Assembly (NCBI GenBank): GCA_963592205.1
Contig: CAVAVU010000082.1
Coordinates: forward strand, 1-33,580
DNA length: 33,580 nucleotides
Origin: Claveliimonas sp963592205
Lineage (GTDB): Bacteria; Bacillota; Clostridia; Lachnospirales; Lachnospiraceae
Direction: 5' to 3'
This document shows, piece after piece, positions 25,601 to 33,430 of the stretch. The translations under genes and the position numbers were made by a program. How positions within the stretch are numbered: position 1 is the first letter of the stretch; every line of letters begins with the position of its first letter. Under the pieces are notes generated by a model. That model was not told the origin of the DNA and did no database searches. It worked only from the letters and a program-made list of their open reading frames with translations.

Positions 25601-25629
25601 ATTATATAGAACTCCCTTAACGCTGTCAA
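25601..25629 (-). promoter_or_regulatory. Perfect consensus promoter of the 5'-nucleotidase operon
   Basis: On the minus strand TTGACA (25624-25629) and TATAAT (25601-25606) are 17 bp apart, a full match to the sigma-A consensus. It lies just after the prfA terminator, so the six-gene block down to the MATE gene has its own strong start. Confidence 0.9.
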
Positions 25630-25651
25630 TCGAATCACCCTCGAAATCCAT

Positions 25652-25690
25652 CAAAAAAAGATGGTCTGGAACACTGATTCCAAACCATCT
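25652..25690 (-). terminator. Terminator after prfA
   Basis: On the minus strand a 13-bp stem with one mismatch (AGATGGTTTGGAA with 25659-25671) and a 6-nt loop is followed by seven T (complement of 25653-25659). It ends the rpmE/DUF1385/prmC/prfA transcript 14 nt after the prfA stop. Confidence 0.88.
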
Positions 25691-25703
25691 GCCAATTCTC
25701 TTT

Positions 25704-26777
25704 TTAGTCTTCATTCATAGACGCAATCTTAGCTGCCTGATCTGCTGCGATACATGCATCCAGGATCTCCTGAATGTCTCCGTTCATGATCTTATCAAGC
25801 TTGTATAACGTCAGACCAATACGATGGTCTGTCACTCTTCCCTGTGGGAAGTTATAAGTACGGATCTTCTCAGAACGGTCTCCGGTACCGATCTGACTCT
25901 TTCTTGCCTCAGCCTCTGCATCGTGCTGCTTCTGGCACTCCAGATCATATAACTTGGCACGCAGCAATGCAAATGCCTTCTCTTTATTCTGCAGCTGCGA
26001 TTTCTCTGTCTGGCTGTAGATTACGATTCCTGTCGGGTAGTGAGTCAGACGAACTGCTGAGTCTGTGGTATTGACACACTGTCCACCGTTACCGGACGCA
26101 CGCATAACGTCGATACGGATATCCTTCTCATCGATCTGTACATCTACATCCTCTGCCTCAGGCATCACTGCTACGGTAATGGTAGAAGTATGGATACGTC
26201 CGCCGGACTCGGTCTCAGGCACACGCTGTACACGGTGTACGCCGGACTCATATTTCATCACGGAATATGCTCCCTGACCATCGATCATAAAGGTCACATT
26301 CTTCATACCGCCGATACCGATCTCTTCACACTCAACCAGCTCTACCTTCCATCTGCGACTCTCTGCATAGTGCACATACATACGGTAGATCTCTGCCGCA
26401 AACAATGCAGCCTCATCTCCACCCGCACCAGCACGAATCTCCACGATAACGTTCTTATCATCATTAGGATCCTTAGGAAGCAGCAGAATCTTCAGTTCAT
26501 TCTCAAGTTCTTCTACTCTTGCTTTGGATTCATTCAGTTCTTCTTTGGCAAGCTCACGCATCTCTTCATCAGACTCTTCATTCAGAAGCTCCAGACTGTC
26601 CTCAATGTTCTGCTTGCACGCTTTATATTCCTTATATGCTTCGACGATCGGAGTCAGCTCTGCCTGCTCTTTCATAAGCTTGCGGAAACGGTTCTGATCA
26701 TTCGCCACATCCGGCTCCTGAAGCTGATTCAGGACTTCCTCCAGACGAAGCACGATATCTTCTAATTTATCAAACAT
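25704..26777 (-). CDS. prfA: Peptide chain release factor 1
   Basis: RF1 recognises UAA and UAG stop codons and triggers peptide release on the ribosome. The 357-residue length is standard. The catalytic GGQ tripeptide lies in ASGNGGQCVNTTDSAVRL near residue 229, and is the target of the methyltransferase encoded just upstream. The codon-recognition PxT motif is PET within RVQRVPETESGGRIHTS, the form common in Firmicutes, which separates RF1 from RF2. AGGAGGT precedes the ATG. It is the last gene of the informational cluster. Confidence 0.97.
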   Translation of the reverse strand: MFDKLEDIVLRLEEVLNQLQEPDVANDQNRFRKLMKEQAELTPIVEAYKEYKACKQNIEDSLELLNEESDEEMRELAKEELNESKARVEELENELKILLLPKDPNDDKNVIVEIRAGAGGDEAALFAAEIYRMYVHYAESRRWKVELVECEEIGIGGMKNVTFMIDGQGAYSVMKYESGVHRVQRVPETESGGRIHTSTITVAVMPEAEDVDVQIDEKDIRIDVMRASGNGGQCVNTTDSAVRLTHYPTGIVIYSQTEKSQLQNKEKAFALLRAKLYDLECQKQHDAEAEARKSQIGTGDRSEKIRTYNFPQGRVTDHRIGLTLYKLDKIMNGDIQEILDACIAADQAAKIASMNED

Positions 26778-26866
26778 CTCTTTACCTCCTGATCGGTGAT
26801 CTTACCCACCTGTTATAACATTCTATTTTATACATATAATACCTGCGGATTGCTCCTGGCATTATA

Positions 26867-27736
26867 TCATTGTAGCCTTCCATACACCACCCGGTCAAGT
26901 CCTGCCAGGTCTTTTTTTACGGTTATCTGTGTGTAACCCGCATTTTCCATGAGTTTGCTGACTGCTTCTGCCTGATCACAGCCAATCTCAAACAGGAGCT
27001 TTCCCTGTGGTTTTAAATATTTATCTGCTTCGGAAATGATCCTGCGGTAAAAGTACAGACCGTCTTCTTTCCCGTCCAGCGCAATATACGGATCGTGGAG
27101 CTTTACCTCCTCCTGAAGTGTGTCGATCACAGCCGTCTCGATATACGGAGGATTGGACACGATCACATCATACTTTTCTTCATTCGGAAGCTGCTCAAAC
27201 AGATCACTCTGCACCAGTGTCACCGGCACTTCCAGCAATCTGCTGTTCTCTGCAGCCACCTTTAACGCCTCTTCCGATACATCCACGCCGGTTCCCTGAA
27301 GATCTGTCATATAATACTTTTCTTTGCACATTTTCAAAATGCTGAGCAAAATACATCCGGAACCGGTGCACATATCGAGAATCCGCATCTTCGGACGCAT
27401 GACTTTAATTGTCTCTTCTACCAGGATCTCGGTATCCTGCCTCGGGATCAGTACGTGCTCATTCACACAGAACGGATACCCCATGAATTCCTGTTCGCCC
27501 GTAATATGCTGTAATGGAATATGCGCTGCACGTCGTCTGATACAGTCCATATAACGGTCTGCATCTTCTTCTGACACGGCTCGCTCCGGTTCTGCAAAAT
27601 ACTTCGCCTTGCTGACACCTGTGACATACTCTAACAGATACCATGCATCCAACGTAAATTCTTCAATCCCTTCCTCAGCAAGCTTTACTGTTCCTACTTT
27701 ATATAGTTGTTTCAGCGTTAAAGTTTTCTGCTTCAT
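26867..27736 (-). CDS. prmC: Peptide chain release factor N5-glutamine methyltransferase
   Basis: PrmC methylates the glutamine of the GGQ motif in release factors, using S-adenosylmethionine. The start is the ATG at 27736 (289 residues); the in-frame TTG at 27751 overlaps the GGAGA ribosome site. An N-terminal helical domain (residues 1-75) binds the release factor. The SAM motif is ILDMCTGSGCILLS, and the catalytic NPPY is in VSNPPYIE. The gene overlaps the 3' end of the DUF1385 gene by 38 nt and precedes prfA, its substrate gene, the classical order. Confidence 0.96.
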   Translation of the reverse strand: MKQKTLTLKQLYKVGTVKLAEEGIEEFTLDAWYLLEYVTGVSKAKYFAEPERAVSEEDADRYMDCIRRRAAHIPLQHITGEQEFMGYPFCVNEHVLIPRQDTEILVEETIKVMRPKMRILDMCTGSGCILLSILKMCKEKYYMTDLQGTGVDVSEEALKVAAENSRLLEVPVTLVQSDLFEQLPNEEKYDVIVSNPPYIETAVIDTLQEEVKLHDPYIALDGKEDGLYFYRRIISEADKYLKPQGKLLFEIGCDQAEAVSKLMENAGYTQITVKKDLAGLDRVVYGRLQ

Positions 27737-28637
27737 AAGTTCTCCAGTCAAATACTGCTTCCACTGCCTGAATAGCCACCTCGATCATGCTGTCATCCGG
27801 TTCTTTTGTTGTCAGCTTCTGGATCGCAAGTCCCGGCTTACTGAGCAAATTGATTACGGGATTATCACTGTTACCGGCAAGGCGCAAGATTTCATAGGAA
27901 ATACCCGCGATCACCGGAAGTAATGCAATACGTACTACCACGCGCATCACCACGGAATCTACCCGTACGATGCACAACAGGCAGATACTGATGATCAGCA
28001 CAAAAAACAGGAAACTCGTTCCACAGCGCTTGTGCTGTCTGGAACTGATTCTGACATTATCCACTGTCAGCGGAAGTCCGTGTTCGATACAATTGATACA
28101 CTTGTGTTCCGCGCCATGGTACATGAATGTCCGCTGGATATCTTCCATACGGGAAATCAGCAGGATATATAATATGAAGATACCGATACGTACCAGACCT
28201 TCAATCACGGTCCGCACTCCATACGATGGAATCCACCGTTTCAAAAGTTCGGACAACAGATACGGCAGTACCATGAAGATTGCTACCGCAAATACGATCG
28301 ACACGATCACTGTTCCTGTCATCATCGCACTTTCCTGCTTCTCCTTTTTCTTCTGCTCTGCTTCGGTCATCGGCTTCTGTTCTTCCTCATCTTCAAAAAA
28401 GGATGCCGAAAACATCAACGTCTTCATGCCGATAATCATAGAGTCTATAAAATTAAACACACCCCTGATAAATGGGATCCTGGTAAGTGCCGCAAAGCCT
28501 CCCACAATACTGCGGTATGTCTGCTTATCCACCACGATCTCTCCGTCCGGCTTCCGCACTGCTACTGCGTAGTCATCCTTATTCTTCATCATGATGCCTT
28601 CCATCACAGCCTGTCCGCCGATACCTGAAGATTTCAT
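27699..28637 (-). CDS. DUF1385 membrane protein (YqhQ-like)
   Basis: This 312-residue protein belongs to DUF1385, an uncharacterised membrane family widespread in Firmicutes and often beside rpmE and prfA. The N-terminal GIGGQAVMEGIMMKN motif is diagnostic, and a second conserved block is MYHGAEHKCINCIEHG followed by SSRQHKRCGTSFLF, containing histidines and cysteines that could bind metal. About five membrane helices lie between residues 105 and 255. AGGAGG precedes the ATG. A terminator hairpin lies between it and rpmE, and its 3' end overlaps prmC. Its function is unknown. Confidence 0.92.
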   Translation of the reverse strand: MKSSGIGGQAVMEGIMMKNKDDYAVAVRKPDGEIVVDKQTYRSIVGGFAALTRIPFIRGVFNFIDSMIIGMKTLMFSASFFEDEEEQKPMTEAEQKKKEKQESAMMTGTVIVSIVFAVAIFMVLPYLLSELLKRWIPSYGVRTVIEGLVRIGIFILYILLISRMEDIQRTFMYHGAEHKCINCIEHGLPLTVDNVRISSRQHKRCGTSFLFFVLIISICLLCIVRVDSVVMRVVVRIALLPVIAGISYEILRLAGNSDNPVINLLSKPGLAIQKLTTKEPDDSMIEVAIQAVEAVFDWRTYEAENFNAETTI

Positions 28638-28652
28638 ACATTGTCCTCCTGA

Positions 28653-28688
28653 TAAAAGAAAAGGTTGAGATTCCGCAAAATCTCAACC
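28653..28688 (-). terminator. Terminator between rpmE and DUF1385 gene
   Basis: On the minus strand a 9-bp stem (GGTTGAGAT with ATCTCAACC; 28663-28671 with 28680-28688) is followed by TTTTCTTTT. It would end most rpmE transcripts and let a fraction read into the DUF1385, prmC and prfA genes, for which no other promoter was recognised. Confidence 0.75.
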
Positions 28689-28703
28689 CGTTACCTTCTT
28701 GGA

Positions 28704-28904
28704 TTATTTTAATCCGTATTTCTTGTTGAACTTGTCTACACGACCACGAGCCTGTGTTGCTTTCTGCTGTCCTGTGTAGAATGGATGGCACTTAGAGCAG
28801 ATTTCTACGTGGATATCTTCGCTTGTAGATCCTGTTACAAAAGTGTTACCGCAGTTACAAGTTACAGTTGCCTGATGATATGCTGGATGTATTCCTTCTT
28901 TCAT
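28704..28904 (-). CDS. rpmE: 50S ribosomal protein L31, zinc-binding type
   Basis: L31 bridges the ribosomal subunits. The 66-residue protein begins MKEGIHPAYHQATV and carries four zinc-ligand cysteines, Cys16, Cys18, Cys36 and Cys39 (TCNCGNTF, EICSKCHPFYTG), so it is the zinc-containing form, not the cysteine-less paralogue expressed under zinc shortage. GAGGTG lies upstream of the ATG. Its promoter overlaps the end of rho, and a terminator follows. Confidence 0.97.
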   Translation of the reverse strand: MKEGIHPAYHQATVTCNCGNTFVTGSTSEDIHVEICSKCHPFYTGQQKATQARGRVDKFNKKYGLK

Positions 28905-28973
28905 TTCGTTTCACCTCTTCTTTATTATCGTTGTGCTTAATGCACTTTATTTCGTTTCATAAACAGCTTGTTT

Positions 28974-29002
28974 ATTGTATCATAAAACTTTTACATTGTC
29001 TA
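28974..29002 (-). promoter_or_regulatory. Promoter of rpmE, overlapping the rho stop codon
   Basis: On the minus strand TAGACA (28997-29002) and TACAAT (28974-28979) are 17 bp apart. The -35 box covers the last codon of rho. The leader of about 60 nt includes the short palindrome GTGCTTAATGCAC (28933-28945 region); no larger structure was seen. Confidence 0.75.
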
Positions 29003-30325
29003 GATTAATTTTGTCTTTTTTACCATTTGAATTAATTCTTTATTACTTCTGGTTCTCGAGAACATATTTAAGATATTTTCTACCGCTTCGTCAGAGCGCA
29101 TTCCATTGAGTGCTTTGCGCATATGATCCACCGCTTCCAGTTCTTCCGGTGACAACAACAGGTCTTCTCTTCTGGTACCGGACTTCGGAATATCGATTGC
29201 CGGGAACATACGCTTCTCAGAAAGCTTTCTGTCAAGCACCAGTTCCATATTACCGGTTCCCTTAAATTCCTCATATACCACATCATCCATACGGCTGCCC
29301 GTATCTACTAACGCTGTTGCAAGAATCGTAAGGCTGCCGCCCTCACGCATATTTCTCGCTGCACCAAAGAAACGCTTCGGCATATGAAGGGCTGCCGGGT
29401 CGAGACCACCGGACAGGGTTCTTCCGGATGGTGCTACCGTCAGGTTATAGGCTCTTGCAAGTCTCGTAATACTGTCTAACAGGATCATCACATCCTTACC
29501 ATGCTCTACCAGTCTCTTCGCACGCTCGATGACCATCTCGGATACACGCTTATGATGCTCCGGCAATTCATCAAAAGTAGAATAGATTACTTCTACATTT
29601 GTTCCTTCAATTGCTTCCTTAATATCTGTTACTTCCTCCGGGCGTTCATCGATCAACAATATTAACAGATGTACTTCCGGATTATTCTTTCTCACTGACA
29701 ATGCCACCTGCTTTAACAGTGTCGTCTTACCTGCTTTCGGCGGTGATACAATCATGCCTCGCTGTCCCTTACCGATCGGTGACAGCAGATCCATGATACG
29801 CATAGCTGTACTGGTCTTTCCTGTCTCAAGGGATAATCTTTTATTTGGAAAAATCGGTGTAAGATCTTCAAAATTCGGTCTCTTGGCTGCAATTGCAGGG
29901 TGAATGCCATTGACCTTGGATAAATACAGCAACGCACTGAATTTCTCCTGCTGTGTCTTAATTCTGGTATTGCCTTCCAGGATATCTCCTGTCTTCAGAT
30001 TAAATCTGCGGATCTGGGATGGAGATACATACACGTCATTCTCTCCAGGCAGATAATTCTCACAACGGATAAATCCGAATCCTTCCGACATCACTTCCAG
30101 AATACCGCTTGCCGTCTCTCCGCTGTCCAGCTTATCTATATCGTGGATCTCCTGCTTGTCCCGGTCTCCGGTGTTCGCAGAACGCTCTTTATCGCGAATG
30201 TCTTCTTCCAGCATACGTTCGATAAGCTGTGCCTTCTTCATACCCGATATACCGGATATATCACGTGCTTTGGCAAGCTCTTTTAATGTAGCAAGAGGAA
30301 GCGATTCATACTTTTCTCTCATCAT
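29000..30325 (-). CDS. rho: Transcription termination factor Rho
   Basis: Rho is a hexameric RNA-dependent ATPase that releases RNA polymerase. The 441-residue product has an N-terminal Rho_N helical domain (about 1-45, LATLKELAKARDISGISGM), a charged linker, a cold-shock RNA-binding domain (SEGFGFIRCENYLPGENDVYVS) and the RecA-like motor. Walker A is SPPKAGKTTLLKQ, Walker B is VMILLDSITRLARAYN, the Q-loop is in LSGGLDPAALHMPKRFFGAA and the R-loop region is KGTGNMELVLDR. There is no large insertion in the N-terminal domain. The start is the first of two ATGs; the nearest GGA is rather far, and an upstream open frame overlaps it by ATGA. It has its own promoter. Confidence 0.96.
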   Translation of the reverse strand: MMREKYESLPLATLKELAKARDISGISGMKKAQLIERMLEEDIRDKERSANTGDRDKQEIHDIDKLDSGETASGILEVMSEGFGFIRCENYLPGENDVYVSPSQIRRFNLKTGDILEGNTRIKTQQEKFSALLYLSKVNGIHPAIAAKRPNFEDLTPIFPNKRLSLETGKTSTAMRIMDLLSPIGKGQRGMIVSPPKAGKTTLLKQVALSVRKNNPEVHLLILLIDERPEEVTDIKEAIEGTNVEVIYSTFDELPEHHKRVSEMVIERAKRLVEHGKDVMILLDSITRLARAYNLTVAPSGRTLSGGLDPAALHMPKRFFGAARNMREGGSLTILATALVDTGSRMDDVVYEEFKGTGNMELVLDRKLSEKRMFPAIDIPKSGTRREDLLLSPEELEAVDHMRKALNGMRSDEAVENILNMFSRTRSNKELIQMVKKTKLI

Positions 30326-30447
30326 ACTAATCTTCGTTTCCTTTCTGGGTTCTTTCCTGCCCTTTCATCATATTCATCATCAATTTTCAATTCACACGCA
30401 TTATCATAGGGAATGCAGCCGAACTGGCTGTTGAATTTATGTATCTT

Positions 30448-30475
30448 ATTATACACGATTCTGATATTTTTGCAA
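30448..30475 (-). promoter_or_regulatory. Promoter of rho
   Basis: On the minus strand TTGCAA (30470-30475) and TATAAT (30448-30453) are 16 bp apart (TTTGCA gives 17). The start near 30441 gives a leader of about 115 nt before rho. It is back-to-back with the malic enzyme promoter, the two -35 boxes lying 33 bp apart. Confidence 0.7.
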
Positions 30476-30508
30476 ACCTTTTTTGTCCATTCTGCAAGGT
30501 CTTGTGGT

Positions 30509-30537
30509 TTGACTTGAAATGCTATCAATGATATGAT
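30509..30537 (+). promoter_or_regulatory. Promoter of the malic enzyme operon
   Basis: TTGACT (30509-30514) and TATGAT (30532-30537) are separated by 17 bp. Transcription would start at about 30543-30545, at the very 5' strand of the leader RNA structure. Confidence 0.78.
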
Positions 30538-30540
30538 AGT

Positions 30541-30607
30541 TAATGCCGGAGACAAAAGGTCTTGCAGGATTGTAGGAGCGTGAAACGCGGAACAATCCGT
30601 GGCATTA
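30541..30607 (+). ncRNA. Candidate structured mRNA leader (three-way junction) of the malic enzyme gene
   Basis: P1 is TAATGCC (30541-30547) with GGCATTA (30601-30607). P2 is AGAC/GTCT (30550-30553 with 30559-30562) with an AAAAG loop. P3 is GGATTGT/ACAATCC (30567-30573 with 30592-30598), with an AGGA/GGA internal loop and a GCGT-GAA-ACGC tip. Short junction strands are GG, TGCA and GT. An AT-rich hairpin, TTATACA/TGTATAA (30605-30611 with 30622-30628), overlaps the 3' strand of P1, so the two compete in part. I recognise no known riboswitch class. Confidence 0.5.
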
Positions 30608-30670
30608 TACACTATATAAATTGTATAAATAAGATAAACATGAAAGAAAATCAAGAAAAGGTGAATCAAT

Positions 30671-31819
30671 ATGACAGCTAATGAACTTGCATTACAGATG
30701 CACAAGGAATGGAATGGTAAAATCGAAACCACAGCCAAATCTCACGTTAAGACAAGAGAGGATCTGGCTATCGCCTACACTCCGGGTGTAGCAGAACCAT
30801 GTAAGGTGATTGCCAAAGATCCTGCGGCAGCCTACACATATACAATGAAAGCAAATACGATCGCTGTTGTCTCTGACGGAAGTGCTGTACTGGGGCTTGG
30901 TAACATCGGTGCACTGGCAGGCATGCCTGTTATGGAAGGCAAAGCTGTCCTCTTCAAAGAACTCGGCGGCATTAACGCCGTTCCGATCTGCCTGGACACG
31001 CAGGATACAGAAGAGATCATCCGCACTATCGTAAATATCGCGCCTGCATTTGGCGGCATTAACCTGGAAGACATCAGTGCTCCACGCTGTTTCGAGATCG
31101 AGGAACGTCTGAAGGAGCTCTTAGACATTCCGGTATTCCACGATGACCAGCATGGTACTGCGATCATCGTACTGGCAGGCATCATCAATGCCATGAAGGT
31201 TGCAGGCAAAGACAAAGAGACCGCCCAGGTGGTTGTCAACGGCGCCGGTTCTGCCGGAGTAGCCATCACAAAGCTTCTGCTCCGCTACGGATTCAAGCAT
31301 ATCACCATGTGCGACATCAACGGTATGTTAAATGAATCCTCGCCAAATCTGAACTGGATGCAGAAGGAAATGGTCAAAGTAACCAATCTGGAAGGCAAGC
31401 AGGGAACACTTGCCGATGCACTGAAAGGCGCAGACATTTTTGTCGGTGTATCTGCTCCTAATATCGTAACCAAAGAAATGGTGGCTTCCATGAACCACGA
31501 TGCCATCCTCTTCGCTATGGCGAACCCGGTTCCGGAGATCATGCCGGATTTTGCGAAAGAAGCCGGAGCAAAGGTTGTCGGTACGGGACGAAGCGATTTT
31601 CCGAACCAGATCAATAACGTGATGGCATTCCCGGGTATTTTCCGGGGTGCGTTGGAAGGACATGCCACCAAGATCACAGAAGAAATGAAGCTTGCCTGCG
31701 CAGAGGCGATTGCAAGTCTGGTACCGGACGATGAACTGACTGAGACACACATCGTACCGGATGCACTTGACCCAACAATTTCTGATGTAGTAAGCAAAGC
31801 TGTCAAAGAGCTGATATAA
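30671..31819 (+). CDS. NAD(P)-dependent malic enzyme, short bacterial form
   Basis: The enzyme decarboxylates malate oxidatively to pyruvate. The 382-residue product is the short form without a phosphotransacetylase extension. The catalytic tyrosine is Tyr36 (AIAYTPGVAEPCK), the catalytic lysine lies in MEGKAVLFKELGG, metal and substrate ligands are in FHDDQHGTAI, and the dinucleotide motif is VVNGAGSAGVAI. GRSDFPNQINNVMAFPGIFRG is the typical C-terminal block. The acidic-versus-basic residue that selects NAD or NADP was not judged. AAGGTG precedes the ATG, after a structured leader. The radical SAM gene starts 1 nt after its stop. Confidence 0.95.
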   Translation: MTANELALQMHKEWNGKIETTAKSHVKTREDLAIAYTPGVAEPCKVIAKDPAAAYTYTMKANTIAVVSDGSAVLGLGNIGALAGMPVMEGKAVLFKELGGINAVPICLDTQDTEEIIRTIVNIAPAFGGINLEDISAPRCFEIEERLKELLDIPVFHDDQHGTAIIVLAGIINAMKVAGKDKETAQVVVNGAGSAGVAITKLLLRYGFKHITMCDINGMLNESSPNLNWMQKEMVKVTNLEGKQGTLADALKGADIFVGVSAPNIVTKEMVASMNHDAILFAMANPVPEIMPDFAKEAGAKVVGTGRSDFPNQINNVMAFPGIFRGALEGHATKITEEMKLACAEAIASLVPDDELTETHIVPDALDPTISDVVSKAVKELI

Positions 31820-31820
31820 T

Positions 31821-32795
31821 ATGCAGAAAGAAAACAGAACGCCCCAGCCAGTCCGCTGGGGCGAAAAGCGCTTTTATTCCCTGGATTATTATCTGAAGCA
31901 GACTTATGGTCACAAACTTTATAAAATCGCACTGGATGCCGGTATGACTTGCCCCACCAGAGACGGTACGCTGGGAACCCGTGGCTGCATCTTCTGCAGT
32001 GCTAAAGGTTCCGGTGACTTTGCAGCCGACCGCACACTGTCCATCACAGAACAGCTCAGGCAGGGCAAAGAGATCATTCGTAACAAGTTCCATGCAGACG
32101 GATATATTGCCTATTTTCAGGCATTTACCAATACCTATGCGCCTGTCGAGCGGTTACGCCAGGTCTTTACCGAGGCCATCAACGCACCGGATGTAGAGAT
32201 CCTGTCTATCGCCACCAGACCGGACTGTCTTGGACCGGAAGTATTGGAATTATTACAGGAATTATCACAGATTAAGCCGATATGGGTAGAACTTGGATTA
32301 CAGACCATTCATCCGGAATCTGCGGCATTTATCCGAAGAGGCTATGAACTTCCTGTATTTCTCGAAGCCGTGGAGAATCTCCGCAGAATCGGAATCTCCG
32401 TTATCGTTCATGTAATCCTCGGACTTCCGGGCGAAACTTTTGACCAGATGCTTGAAACCGTTCAGTATCTGAACAAACTGGATATCCAGGGCATCAAATT
32501 ACAGCTCCTCCATATACTGGAGGGCACGGATCTTGCGGATTATTACCGTGAGCATCCATTTCCGGTTATGACGATGGATGAATACCTGACGCTTTTAGGT
32601 GACTGTATCAGCCATCTGAGACCAGACATTGTCATCCACAGGCTGACCGGCGACGGTCCGTCCAAGCTGCTGATTGAGCCGCAATGGACCACTCGTAAGC
32701 GCGATACGCTAAATCGGCTGAACGCCTATCTAAAAAGCCAGAACATCTGGCAGGGAAGGAGTTATACCAATGGCACAACCACTTACACTGTATAA
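31821..32795 (+). CDS. TIGR01212-family radical SAM protein (YhcC-like)
   Basis: This 324-residue protein belongs to the YhcC/TIGR01212 radical SAM family, related to the Elp3 type, whose function is not established. The cluster cysteines are Cys44, Cys56 and Cys59, spaced C-x11-C-x2-C (in MTCPTRDGTLGTRGCIFC), the family pattern. Later barrel motifs include ATRPDCL, VELGLQT and HVILGLPGET. It is translated 1 nt after the malic enzyme stop and overlaps the DUF4364 gene by 26 nt, so the three genes form one tight operon. RNA modification is a family-level guess only. Confidence 0.93.
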   Translation: MQKENRTPQPVRWGEKRFYSLDYYLKQTYGHKLYKIALDAGMTCPTRDGTLGTRGCIFCSAKGSGDFAADRTLSITEQLRQGKEIIRNKFHADGYIAYFQAFTNTYAPVERLRQVFTEAINAPDVEILSIATRPDCLGPEVLELLQELSQIKPIWVELGLQTIHPESAAFIRRGYELPVFLEAVENLRRIGISVIVHVILGLPGETFDQMLETVQYLNKLDIQGIKLQLLHILEGTDLADYYREHPFPVMTMDEYLTLLGDCISHLRPDIVIHRLTGDGPSKLLIEPQWTTRKRDTLNRLNAYLKSQNIWQGRSYTNGTTTYTV

Positions 32796-33285
32796 ATTAA
32801 TCGTACTATATATGCTGGATCGGGTGGATTTTCCGCTGTCCACGTCACAGATATCAGAATTCGTGCTGGACAAAGGTTATACCACTTACTTCAAGCTCCA
32901 ACAGGCTCTGTCGGAACTGATGGATGCCGGACTGATCCGGGACGAGTCCACACATAACCGTACCCTGTATCATCTGACAGAAGACGGATCCTCTACGATT
33001 GATTTTTTTAAAAACAACATTTCACAGGATATTCAGAAAGACGTTAATGAATATCTGAAAGAAAAGAAATATGACCTGAAGAATGAAAGTTCTGTCAAAG
33101 CAGACTATTACCGCAATACGAATCAGGAATATTCGGTACACTGTCAGGTAACAGAGAACGCACTGCCGTTGATCGATCTGACGATCACAGTGCCTTCCGA
33201 AGCTGAGGCACAGGCTGTAACCGATAACTGGCAGAAAAAAAACCAGGAAATCTACGCCACTATTATGGCAAAGCTTCTTGGTTAG
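32770..33285 (+). CDS. DUF4364 winged-helix protein
   Basis: The 171-residue protein matches DUF4364, a family common in Clostridia. The N-terminal 75 residues look like a winged helix (KLIVLYMLDRVDFPLSTSQI then LQQALSELMDAGLI and TLYHLTEDG), suggesting a small transcription factor. The C-terminal half is an alpha/beta domain with no recognised ligand site. GGAAGGAG precedes the ATG, inside the end of the radical SAM gene. Its targets are unknown; autoregulation of the malic enzyme operon is possible but not shown. Confidence 0.88.
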   Translation: MAQPLTLYKLIVLYMLDRVDFPLSTSQISEFVLDKGYTTYFKLQQALSELMDAGLIRDESTHNRTLYHLTEDGSSTIDFFKNNISQDIQKDVNEYLKEKKYDLKNESSVKADYYRNTNQEYSVHCQVTENALPLIDLTITVPSEAEAQAVTDNWQKKNQEIYATIMAKLLG

Positions 33286-33313
33286 GCAGTAACTTTATAG
33301 AGCAAATGTAATG

Positions 33314-33339
33314 GGAGATTCTCACGAATCTCCTTTCTT
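33314..33339 (+). terminator. Terminator of the malic enzyme operon
   Basis: A perfect 8-bp stem (GGAGATTC at 33314-33321 with GAATCTCC at 33326-33333) with a TCAC tetraloop is followed by TTTCTTA, 28 nt after the DUF4364 stop. Confidence 0.75.
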
Positions 33340-33355
33340 ATACCTATGCACTATA

Positions 33356-33403
33356 AAACGACAGAGGCACATGAGCTTTTTCACCCATGTGCCTCTGTCG
33401 TTT
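33356..33403 (-). terminator. Long 18-bp hairpin, terminator of the Fur-like gene
   Basis: AAACGACAGAGGCACATG (33356-33373) pairs perfectly with 33386-33403 around a 12-nt loop. On the minus strand it ends in TTTT, 28 nt after the Fur-like stop; it may also back up the plus-strand terminator just before it. Confidence 0.8.
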
Positions 33404-33430
33404 GTATGTTCTTATATGTTTGTTTTACTG

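Noticed and set aside
30326..30384. 17-codon ATG frame (MMNMMKGQERTQKGNED) ending just before rho
   Set aside because: It lacks a ribosome site and has low complexity; the other leader frame overlapping rho by ATGA is the more interesting candidate.
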